A stretch of DNA of 6,270 nucleotides from Candidatus Heimdallarchaeota archaeon. GTDB taxonomy: Archaea; Asgardarchaeota; Heimdallarchaeia; Heimdallarchaeales; Heimdallarchaeaceae. The notes under the pieces are model-generated. The model was not told the origin of the DNA, made no database searches, and worked only from the letters and a program-made list of their open reading frames with translations. This document shows positions 1 through 5,529 of this stretch, piece after piece (position 1 is the stretch's first letter; every line of letters begins with the position of its first letter). A program made the translations under genes and the position numbers. Where the stretch lies: assembly GCA_016839875.1 (NCBI GenBank), contig JAEOTK010000088.1, positions 1 through 6,270 of the forward strand, written 5' to 3'.

Positions 1-400
1 ATTTCTCAATTTCCTTAGCATTCTTCGGATACTCTTTCTTGAGTTTTTCTTTGAACGTTCGAAAACCAGAAGGTAATTCTATCTTCTTCACTTTGTCGGT
101 TTTCGGGTCTACTAAGAATACTCTCGAGTAGTATCCCATGAATTTCTTCATTTCAATATCAACACCAAGATACTCGAGTATCTCAGAGATATTGGGAATC
201 ATTTGACAAGTGTCAAAAAGATATCCTTTCCGTTCGTAAGAAGTAACATACCCACCTGTTTTCGGTTCCTTCTCAATCAGTAACACAGGCTCTTTACTTG
301 TGTCATGATTAATAGCCCATGTTAAAGCAGCACTTAACCCTGATATTCCTCCTCCAATAACAACTAGTCCCATTTTATCTTTTGGTATCTCCTGTGCCAT
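1..400 (-). CDS. FAD-dependent oxidoreductase, phytoene desaturase-like (partial, N-terminal part)
   Basis: The visible 133 residues are the N-terminal part of a two-dinucleotide-binding-domain flavoprotein; the rest lies beyond the left edge. Residues 11-28 form a beta strand and the nucleotide-binding turn GGGISG (G16, G18, G21). An acidic residue ends the second strand (E43 in LLIEKE), where FAD ribose is normally bound. It is followed by a GG pair at 49-50 and YVTSYERKGYLFDT, a segment typical of the phytoene desaturase/carotenoid isomerase (CrtI-like) group of the amine-oxidase clan. Such enzymes oxidise, reduce or isomerise isoprenoid or other hydrophobic substrates; the substrate here cannot be told because the substrate domain is missing. 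The ATG at 398-400 is chosen because an AGGTGAT ribosome binding site lies three bases upstream. The nitrilase gene lies 81 bases upstream on the same strand, but a separate TATA-like box suggests its own promoter. I am confident of the fold, less of the subfamily. Confidence 0.85.
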   Translation of the reverse strand, partial: MAQEIPKDKMGLVVIGGGISGLSAALTWAINHDTSKEPVLLIEKEPKTGGYVTSYERKGYLFDTCQMIPNISEILEYLGVDIEMKKFMGYYSRVFLVDPKTDKVKKIELPSGFRTFKEKLKKEYPKNAKEIEK

Positions 401-403
401 ATT

Positions 404-410
404 ATCACCT
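404..410 (-). promoter_or_regulatory. Ribosome binding site of the FAD oxidoreductase gene
   Basis: On the minus strand AGGTGAT sits three bases before the ATG at 400. It matches the archaeal anti-Shine-Dalgarno end (AUCACCUCC) over seven bases. It fixes the start codon and is the best such site in the window. Confidence 0.75.
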
Positions 411-441
411 GTTTATTCTCTCTAACTAATCTCGATTCCTT

Positions 442-463
442 AAAAAAATTACCTTATTTTTAC
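442..463 (-). promoter_or_regulatory. Promoter (TATA-like box) for the FAD oxidoreductase gene, with nitrilase T-tract
   Basis: On the minus strand GTAAAAATAA (463-454) resembles an archaeal TATA box. Its centre lies about 58 bases before the ATG, predicting a transcript start near 432 and a leader of about 30 bases that includes the AGGTGAT site. Just inside this unit is a run of seven T on the minus strand (448-442), which may end transcription of the nitrilase gene whose stop lies at 482. Both assignments rest on inspection only. Confidence 0.35.
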
Positions 464-481
464 GGACTTTTATGAGAGAAA

Positions 482-1384
482 TTATGGTTTGTTGAAAAGA
501 TCAAATCTCGAATAATGACCGCTAATATCTAGGTTTTGTCGCTCTTCAATTACCATCTGTGGGTCAATATCTGCGTAGAGGATCCCTTCTTCTCTAACCA
601 ATGGTCCAGCAACAGTTTCACCTTTTGGATTCACAATCATTGTTCCACCACTTTGCCAATACCCTTTGTGTTCCATCATTAGTTTCTTCATTGGAAACTC
701 GGATTCATCTAAGTGTGAGAAGTCTTCTGGTTTTAGCAATCCAGAAACAGAAACAACCCAAGAACGGCCTTCAAGAGCAATAAAACGTGTTATATCTTTT
801 GTTAAACCAATACCTCCTGGCCAAACAGCAATGTGAAGCATTTCTTCTTGGAGATGTAACGTAGCTCGTGCTAATGGGAGCCAATTCTCCCAGCAATTCA
901 ATCCACCAACCTTGATATCTTTCAATTTGTAGGTTTTCATTCCCTCTCGATCCCCATCTGCCCATACAAGTCGTTCTTCATAAGTTGGTTTTATTTTTCG
1001 ATGACGACCTAGGATTTTGCCTTTCGGATCTATAGTTAATAGTGTACAATAAGTAGACCCACTGAACTTCTCTGCAATACCTCCCATAAACATCAATTTG
1101 TGTTTTTTAGCAGTTGCTTTCATGTCTTCAATAATCTTGCTTTCCTCTAGATGTAGGGCTTCTTGCCAATACTTAGCATAAGCTTTCTTTTGTTGAGGAT
1201 TATTCCATTTCGCTCCACCAGATGGAGAAATCCATTGTGGATAACCAGGAATTAGTGTTTCTCCCCATGTAACCAAATCCGCACCCTCTGCTTTTGCTTC
1301 GATAATTCTCTCTTTTAGTTTATCCCATGTCTTCTTTGCATCCAGAAAAACAGGAGAAATTTGTATGGCTGCAATACGAATCAT
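482..1384 (-). CDS. Nitrilase (aliphatic/aromatic nitrilase branch of the carbon-nitrogen hydrolase superfamily)
   Basis: This 300-residue cytoplasmic enzyme should hydrolyse a nitrile directly to the carboxylic acid and ammonia. The complete Glu-Lys-Cys triad is visible: E42 in WGETLIPGYPQW, K130 in HRKIKPTYEERLVW and C164 in GGLNCWENWLPLAR. E137 in the EER segment is the accessory glutamate of this group. HRKIKPT, CWEN and the C-terminal GHYSRFDLF (H290) are hallmarks of the true nitrilase branch rather than amidases, beta-ureidopropionase or biotinidase-type members. It is at the short end of the family (usually about 310-370 residues): it stops just after GHYSRFDLF and lacks the C-terminal tail that many filament-forming nitrilases carry. 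The ATG is supported by the conserved first strand (IRIAAIQISP). No ribosome binding site is seen, but a TATA-like box lies about 43 bases upstream. Substrate preference cannot be read from the sequence. Confidence 0.93.
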   Translation of the reverse strand: MIRIAAIQISPVFLDAKKTWDKLKERIIEAKAEGADLVTWGETLIPGYPQWISPSGGAKWNNPQQKKAYAKYWQEALHLEESKIIEDMKATAKKHKLMFMGGIAEKFSGSTYCTLLTIDPKGKILGRHRKIKPTYEERLVWADGDREGMKTYKLKDIKVGGLNCWENWLPLARATLHLQEEMLHIAVWPGGIGLTKDITRFIALEGRSWVVSVSGLLKPEDFSHLDESEFPMKKLMMEHKGYWQSGGTMIVNPKGETVAGPLVREEGILYADIDPQMVIEERQNLDISGHYSRFDLFNKP

Positions 1385-1421
1385 AATTAATGAAAAAGTA
1401 AGAAATAGTAAAAAGCTTTCG

Positions 1422-1439
1422 TATTTTAAATTAAAAAAA
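1422..1439 (-). promoter_or_regulatory. Nitrilase promoter (TATA-like box) next to a T-tract ending the GNAT gene
   Basis: On the minus strand AATTTAAAATA (1432-1422) is a good TATA-like box centred about 43 bases before the nitrilase ATG, predicting a short leader of roughly 15 bases without a ribosome binding site. Immediately upstream is a seven-T run (1439-1433), 15 bases after the stop of the GNAT gene, which could act as a U-tract terminator. The whole arrangement lies inside an inverted repeat described in the findings. Confidence 0.45.
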
Positions 1440-1453
1440 GCATTAATTATCTT

Positions 1454-2056
1454 TTATTCTTCTTTGATTAATTTCTCGTACTCTTTTCTGAGCATTCCAT
1501 AATAGAACAAACCAAAGCGACGATTGCCTTCTCTATTTGATTCTCGGAAATGACCTTCTTTCACAAACCTTAAGCGTTCTGCTAATTTGTAACTTCGTTC
1601 ATTAGAGTCTCTAGTGATTATGATGACTTTATGAGCTTTCAATTCTTCAAAAATGAATTCTATAGACTTTTTAGCTGCTTCAGTTGCTAATCCTTTACCT
1701 ATATATCCTTTGTCAAGATAATAACCAATCTCAAAGGATGGCACATCCCAGTGTTTAGGTTCAATCCAAATATTGCCAATAAACGTATTCGTTTTCTTTT
1801 CCCAAATACCCATAACGAATCTATTTTTTGCTTTCCAATCCGCAGATAATTTCACAACTCGTTTCTTTGCATCTTCTAGTGATTTCACATCAGTGGCTTC
1901 ATCAACGTGTTCTTTTAGAAAGGTTCTATTATCATTTCGTTCTAATAAGTCAAATAACTCTTGCCCGTCGCTCTTTTTATATTTCCTAATTATTAGTCGA
2001 TCTGATTCAATTTGAGTTGGAAGTTCCAGTAGCAACCTCTGTTTTTTTTTATTCAT
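1454..2056 (-). CDS. GNAT-family N-acetyltransferase, RimJ/RimL-like
   Basis: This 200-residue protein is predicted to transfer an acetyl group from acetyl-CoA to a primary amine, either a protein N-terminus or a small molecule. The opening IESDRLIIRKYKKSDGQELFDLL (16-38) is the usual start of the Acetyltransf_3 (RimJ/RimL) subfamily. The central FEIGYYLDKGYIGKGLATEA (108-127) contains the acetyl-CoA pyrophosphate-binding motif A, with G120, G122 and A124 in GYIGKGLA. RDSNERSYKLAERLRFVKEG (149-168) is the family's late motif, with N152 and S155 contacting the cofactor and the RLRF turn replacing the common KLGF. The lysine-rich first and last segments are probably surface exposed. The ATG at 2056 is preceded by a TATA-like box centred about 30 bases away and by no ribosome binding site, so the message is probably leaderless. 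Substrate unknown; ribosomal-protein acetylation is one possibility by subfamily resemblance only. Confidence 0.9.
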   Translation of the reverse strand: MNKKKQRLLLELPTQIESDRLIIRKYKKSDGQELFDLLERNDNRTFLKEHVDEATDVKSLEDAKKRVVKLSADWKAKNRFVMGIWEKKTNTFIGNIWIEPKHWDVPSFEIGYYLDKGYIGKGLATEAAKKSIEFIFEELKAHKVIIITRDSNERSYKLAERLRFVKEGHFRESNREGNRRFGLFYYGMLRKEYEKLIKEE

Positions 2057-2078
2057 AATATATATGCCTATTTCAATC

Positions 2079-2092
2079 TATATTAATTTAAT
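2079..2092 (-). promoter_or_regulatory. TATA-like box for the GNAT gene
   Basis: The minus strand reads ATTAAATTAATATA, centred about 30 bases before the GNAT start codon at 2056. With the usual archaeal spacing of about 25-28 bases, transcription would begin within a few bases of the ATG, which fits the absence of a ribosome binding site. Confidence 0.45.
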
Positions 2093-2148
2093 TTGTTAGA
2101 TATCCGAAAACTAAATGAATACAACTACTATATGTTTTTTGAAAAATT

Positions 2149-2156
2149 GGGGTGGG
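2149..2156 (+). promoter_or_regulatory. Ribosome binding site that decides the surface-protein start
   Basis: GGGGTGGG lies seven bases before the ATG at 2164 and contains GGTG, the core of archaeal ribosome binding sites. A GTG at 2152 in the same frame could formally be a start, but it lies inside this site, so ATG 2164 is preferred. Confidence 0.6.
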
Positions 2157-2163
2157 TACAAAA

Positions 2164-3045
2164 ATGAAAAAAATGAAACTTCTTATTCCAATCTTTATCT
2201 TATTTTTAATCCTTAATACTGCTTTTGTTCAAAGTGATTATCAAGTCACTATTGGTGAGACTTTTACCTACAAGGTAAACACTTCAAACTGGAGTATAAA
2301 ACTTGGTGGCAATAGCAGTTCAGTATCGAAATACAGAATTGTTTTGGATTCCTATGATGAGGGAACAAGCTTCACAGTAGAAGTTACAGATGTTATTCCA
2401 GACTCTAGTGTTTCATGGAATTTAACTGCTGGATCAACACTTCTTCCATATTATAATGATGATTCTGATTTATTTCAATTAGGAGGTTTACTCTTACACA
2501 TAGTTGAGCATGCTTTGGTTTATGCTTCTACTTGGTCACAAGAAGCTGCTGATTTGGGACCTACTGTGCACTTTTATTTCTTCTGGAGCACTAGCCATGC
2601 TTTCTGGGATATTTTTAGATTTTATGCTAATTCATCGTATTGGTCTCCAATTGCTGCTGATCCAAGACATACTTTCACTCAAATAGATGGAAATTTTGAT
2701 GAATCTGGTGCCGCTATGATTTTTGACTGGATAGTTGATGGTACACTTAACTATACTACACCTTACAGTTTCTTGCTAGAGGGTTATGAACGATTCAAAA
2801 TTGCTTTTGATAAAACAACAGGTGTCATGCAAGGCTATCGACTTGAATTAGATTATGATGGTGTTATCGAGGGTCAAAACTTTGAAATGAAATTGAATCA
2901 AGAGGTAACAATTAATGGATATACACTTCCTGCGTTTTACTATGATAAACCTGCAGGGCTGCCTGGATTTCAATGGTATCTTCCATTTGCAGCTTTTGGT
3001 TCAATTATTGTTATATCTATTATAGTTAGAAGACGTAGAAAGTAA
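2164..3045 (+). CDS. Secreted, C-terminally membrane-anchored surface protein (PGF-type anchor), function unknown
   Basis: The 293-residue product begins with a signal peptide: a basic start (MKKMK), a hydrophobic core LLIPIFILFLILNTAFV and likely cleavage near residues 23-24. The mature part is predicted outside the cell: it carries at least six N-glycosylation sequons (for example N39, N42, N50, N86), many aromatic residues, beta-rich stretches such as YQVTIGETFTYKVN, and only one further membrane segment. The last 28 residues are LPGF, a hydrophobic helix (about 271-288) and RRRRK, the layout of archaeal CTERM-like surface anchors. The FKIAFDKTTGVMQGYRLELDY stretch near the C-terminus resembles the 'choice-of-anchor' surface proteins I remember from Asgard archaea. 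No catalytic motif is visible. ATG 2164 is chosen over the in-frame GTG at 2152 because of the ribosome binding site. The gene stands alone: divergent from the GNAT gene and closed by a strong terminator. Confidence 0.82.
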   Translation: MKKMKLLIPIFILFLILNTAFVQSDYQVTIGETFTYKVNTSNWSIKLGGNSSSVSKYRIVLDSYDEGTSFTVEVTDVIPDSSVSWNLTAGSTLLPYYNDDSDLFQLGGLLLHIVEHALVYASTWSQEAADLGPTVHFYFFWSTSHAFWDIFRFYANSSYWSPIAADPRHTFTQIDGNFDESGAAMIFDWIVDGTLNYTTPYSFLLEGYERFKIAFDKTTGVMQGYRLELDYDGVIEGQNFEMKLNQEVTINGYTLPAFYYDKPAGLPGFQWYLPFAAFGSIIVISIIVRRRRK

Positions 3046-3092
3046 TTTTGTCAAAAACATCATTTGACAAAATCTTCAATTTTTTTTTTTTT
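3045..3092 (+). terminator. Hairpin plus T-tract terminator of the surface-protein gene
   Basis: A perfect 11-base inverted repeat (ATTTTGTCAAA at 3045-3055 and TTTGACAAAAT at 3063-3073) encloses a seven-base loop and begins at the last base of the stop codon. A 13-T run follows at 3080-3092, reaching the stop codon of the convergent hydrolase gene. On the minus strand no T-run follows the hairpin, so it should mainly stop plus-strand transcription. Confidence 0.75.
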
Positions 3093-3976
3093 CATAAAAT
3101 TTGATACAATGCTTTTAATGATTCCTTCCACCAAGAAGGATCTATCCAAATGGATTTTCCATAATAATCTTTTAGTCTCTCGTCTTTGATTACTTCTTCC
3201 ACTTCTACATTTTTCTCTTTAAGTTCTCTAACTATTTTGATTGTTTTCTCAGCAAATTTTCTGCCATTCACTATATACTCAAAATCTATAGGAGATCCGT
3301 GTCCTGGAATAACAGTTTCTATATCTAATTTTTCCCAGCTTCTGAGAGCTTTCAACCAATTTTCAAGACTCTCTGGTATTCCTGCGAATAATGGCACTTG
3401 TGAGTGGTAGAATTCATCACCAGTTATTAGAACCTTTTCAGAAGGGAGATAAACAGTCGCTGAATCAAGAGAATGACCGCCAGTTAGTGTAATTATGATT
3501 TTGTTTTCTTCACTACCAATTACAAGTTCTTCTTTGTAACCCTTTTGAGGAACTTCAACAGCAATATCACTTTGATTCACAACTTCCATAATATCATCTT
3601 CACTTATCCTCATATTTGCGAAATATTCTTTGAAATCGATAAATTGATCAAGTGCTTTCTTTATCCCATCCCCGCCATATTCTTTGGCTAATCTATCCTT
3701 GATTATTTTTCGACTAGCATCAGATGCTATTATTGGAACATCGAAAAAGGCTTTCATCCCAAAGAAATGATCTTGATGTGCATGAGTTATTATTAGCTGT
3801 TTAGTTTTCTTCTTGAATTTCTTTTCCATATCTTGTCTGAATTGTTTCACCTTATCAAGTAGAATTCCAGTATCTATAAAGACAAGACCTTCTTCAGTAT
3901 TTATGCAAACAACATTACTTCCTATTTTTGATAGATTTGTTATTACAATATTTTTTCCTACATTAAAAATCTCCAT
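3092..3976 (-). CDS. Metallo-beta-lactamase-fold hydrolase
   Basis: This 294-residue cytoplasmic protein is a binuclear-metal hydrolase of the MBL superfamily. All metal ligands are present, numbered from the chosen ATG: THAHQDH (H65, H67, D69, H70), GGHSLD (H168), ITGDE (D187) and IPGHGSP (H226). The preceding strand VCINTEEGLVFIDTG is also typical. A charged helical insert at roughly 90-150 and a C-terminal helical region of about 60 residues follow the general layout of small-molecule MBL hydrolases; there is no RNase J/CPSF or rhodanese-type extra domain. The substrate is not predictable: lactonase, thioesterase and phosphodiesterase activities all occur in this fold. The frame extends upstream to a TTG at 4006. 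The ATG at 3976 is preferred because GGGAG lies ten bases ahead of it and the homologous fold starts right there (MEIFNVGKNIVITNL). It converges with the surface-protein gene and diverges from the amidohydrolase gene. Confidence 0.88.
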   Translation of the reverse strand: MEIFNVGKNIVITNLSKIGSNVVCINTEEGLVFIDTGILLDKVKQFRQDMEKKFKKKTKQLIITHAHQDHFFGMKAFFDVPIIASDASRKIIKDRLAKEYGGDGIKKALDQFIDFKEYFANMRISEDDIMEVVNQSDIAVEVPQKGYKEELVIGSEENKIIITLTGGHSLDSATVYLPSEKVLITGDEFYHSQVPLFAGIPESLENWLKALRSWEKLDIETVIPGHGSPIDFEYIVNGRKFAEKTIKIVRELKEKNVEVEEVIKDERLKDYYGKSIWIDPSWWKESLKALYQIL

Positions 3977-3986
3977 TTGTAAAATG

Positions 3987-3991
3987 CTCCC
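3987..3991 (-). promoter_or_regulatory. Ribosome binding site of the MBL hydrolase gene
   Basis: The minus strand reads GGGAG, ten bases before the ATG at 3976. It supports that start over the in-frame TTG at 4006, which would place this site inside the coding region. Confidence 0.45.
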
Positions 3992-4048
3992 GGAGTTGAT
4001 AATCAAATTACATAGTTTTCGGGATAAAAGAAATGCGTTTACTCTTGG

Positions 4049-4057
4049 TTATTTAAA
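4049..4057 (-). promoter_or_regulatory. TATA-like box for the MBL hydrolase gene
   Basis: The minus strand reads TTTAAATAA, a near-consensus archaeal TATA box. It predicts a transcript start near 4027 and a leader of about 50 bases that includes the GGGAG site. It lies in the 155-base divergent gap shared with the amidohydrolase gene. For the opposite direction I see only weak candidates (AT-rich stretches around 4072-4090). Confidence 0.45.
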
Positions 4058-4131
4058 CTGTAAGTTCTTCCAAAAAATACATTAATTTTCTAAATCCTAT
4101 GTAATGCGATTTTATTGGACGGGATTGATTC

Positions 4132-5529
4132 TTGAGTAATATTATCATTAGAAATGGTTTGATCGTTACAGACATAAAACAATACAAAGCAGACATCAGA
4201 ATTTCAAGTGAAAAGATAGCTGAAATTGGGAAGAAACTACCAAAAAATGAAGATGAACTGGAAATTAGTGCTAAAGATTTACTGATTTTACCTGGAGGGA
4301 TAGATCCACATGTTCATCTTTCGTTACCTGATTATGTTCCAAAAGAATTTCGTTGGTCAGATGATTTTGAAAGTGGTTCCAAGGCAGCTCTCGCTGGTGG
4401 AATAACTACCCTTGGTTGTATTTCTGTTCCAGACCAAGAAGAAACTCCTATTGGTACTTTAGAGCGTGAATCAAAAACAATTCAAAAGGAAGCCATCGCA
4501 GATGTCATGATTCATCCGGTTCTGTTTAATCTGACAGAGGAAAAACTCGCAGAGATTCCACAACTCGCTGAGAAAGGTTGTTCTACGATCAAAATTTTCA
4601 TGGTCACTGATGATTTCGATGCAAACCCAGATGCCTATGTTAAAGCAATCCAAGCTGCGAAAGATGCTAAAATGTTAACAATGATTCATTGTGAAGATAA
4701 TACAATCATAAAAGAAACTTGTGAGAAAATGATTGCAGAAGGAAAGGGTTCTCTCAAATATTATGCTGATAGTAGACCTGTTCTTTCAGAAGTAGTCGCT
4801 ACACAAAAAGCAGTTGAGATGTGTGAGAAAACAGGCGCTCCAATCTATGTTGTTCATCTATCCTCTGAAGGTGCTCTCAAAGTATGTCAAGAAGCTCAGA
4901 AGCGGTCTTTACCAGTTTTTGTTGAAGGACGACCTATTTTCTTGTATCTTACTCGAGAGGAATATCTCAAACCAGAAGGAGCACTGTATGTTGTACAACC
5001 ACCACTTCGAGAGAAAAGTGATGTTAAAGCACTCTGGAAAGGAGTACAACAAGGATCTATTCATACAATCGCTACTGACCACGCTCCACATACTCGAGAG
5101 CAAAAACTGAATCCTGATTTGAATATCAGTAAATTAGTTCCTGGTATAAACGAATTACAAGTAATGTTACCAATGTTACACTCAAAAGCAGTATTGAAAG
5201 GGAAGATTTCTTTGGAGAAATACGTAGCTTTAACATCATCAAATGCTGCTAAACTTTTTGGTCTATATCCCAAGAAAGGTGCAATCCAAGTAGGTTCTGA
5301 TGCTGACTTAGTCATTTGGGATCCAAAAGAAGAGCGTGAGATAAAGGATACAGATATGCATTCACAAGCTGGTTTCTCTATGTATGATGGAGAAAAACAT
5401 ACTGGGTGGCCACAATTAGTTATTCGTAGAGGAGAAGTAGTTTTGAAAAACAGGAAAATCACTGCAGAACCCGGTTCAGGTGAAGTAGTTATTCGTGGGC
5501 CTTTTCAACCTCTAGAGAATTACTCTTAG
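4132..5529 (+). CDS. Cyclic amidohydrolase, dihydroorotase/hydantoinase/allantoinase group
   Basis: This 465-residue cytoplasmic TIM-barrel enzyme should open a cyclic amide ring using two metal ions. Expected ligands are all present: H60 and H62 (GGIDPHVHL), K154 as the probable carboxylated lysine (IKIFM), H187 (MIHCED), H242 (VVHLSSEGA) and D316 (ATDHAPH). ATDHAPHTREQK (314-325) fits the second dihydroorotase signature in full, including H320. The residue two after HxH, an Arg in dihydroorotases, is S64. The hydantoinase substrate tyrosine five after the lysine is T159. The PPLREK segment (290-295) and the GWPQLVIRRGEVV tail (425-437) are hydantoinase-like, and the length is nearer hydantoinases (about 460) than short dihydroorotases. 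Substrate is therefore uncertain: dihydroorotate, allantoin, a hydantoin or another ring. The start must be TTG 4132, since an in-frame TGA lies at 4126 and the first strand (SNIIIRNGLIVTD) begins at once; GGACGGGA at 4117-4124 is a weak ribosome binding site. Confidence 0.9.
   Translation: MSNIIIRNGLIVTDIKQYKADIRISSEKIAEIGKKLPKNEDELEISAKDLLILPGGIDPHVHLSLPDYVPKEFRWSDDFESGSKAALAGGITTLGCISVPDQEETPIGTLERESKTIQKEAIADVMIHPVLFNLTEEKLAEIPQLAEKGCSTIKIFMVTDDFDANPDAYVKAIQAAKDAKMLTMIHCEDNTIIKETCEKMIAEGKGSLKYYADSRPVLSEVVATQKAVEMCEKTGAPIYVVHLSSEGALKVCQEAQKRSLPVFVEGRPIFLYLTREEYLKPEGALYVVQPPLREKSDVKALWKGVQQGSIHTIATDHAPHTREQKLNPDLNISKLVPGINELQVMLPMLHSKAVLKGKISLEKYVALTSSNAAKLFGLYPKKGAIQVGSDADLVIWDPKEEREIKDTDMHSQAGFSMYDGEKHTGWPQLVIRRGEVVLKNRKITAEPGSGEVVIRGPFQPLENYS

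Larger units (their letters stand above)
2057..2163. other. Divergent promoter region between the GNAT gene and the surface-protein gene
   Basis: This 107-base AT-rich gap must hold both outward promoters. The minus-strand TATA-like box is at 2079-2092. For the plus strand the candidates are CTATATG at 2128-2134, which would give a very short leader cutting into the ribosome binding site, or the AT-rich block at 2079-2094, which would serve both directions and give a leader of about 50 bases. I see no convincing operator repeat here. Confidence 0.45.

Noticed and set aside
1..2056. The three minus-strand genes (GNAT, nitrilase, FAD oxidoreductase) as one operon
   Set aside because: Gaps of 69 and 81 bases each contain a T-tract followed by a TATA-like box, and the products share no obvious pathway.
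2504..2686. A small plus-strand reading frame inside the surface-protein gene
   Set aside because: It lies wholly within the real gene in another frame and has no start signal or recognisable protein features.
3813..4085. A 90-codon plus-strand frame across the start of the metallo-hydrolase gene
   Set aside because: It is antisense to the conserved HxHxDH-proximal coding region and to that gene's promoter, with no ribosome binding site or recognisable motif.
4952..5099. Repeated CTCGAG hexamers (also at 123 and 173) as a possible motif family
   Set aside because: They fall in coding sequence at CTC-GAG or CGA-GAG codons without regular spacing; ordinary codon use explains them.
5061..5462. 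A 133-codon minus-strand frame opposite the amidohydrolase gene
   Set aside because: It is antisense to a conserved enzyme, has composition expected of a shadow frame, and overlaps the catalytic ATDHAPH region.
482..5529. A pyrimidine or hydantoin degradation pathway linking the nitrilase and the cyclic amidohydrolase (as dihydropyrimidinase plus beta-ureidopropionase)
   Set aside because: The nitrilase carries true-nitrilase motifs (HRKIKPT, CWENWLPL), not those of beta-ureidopropionase, and the genes are 2.7 kb apart on opposite strands with unrelated genes between.
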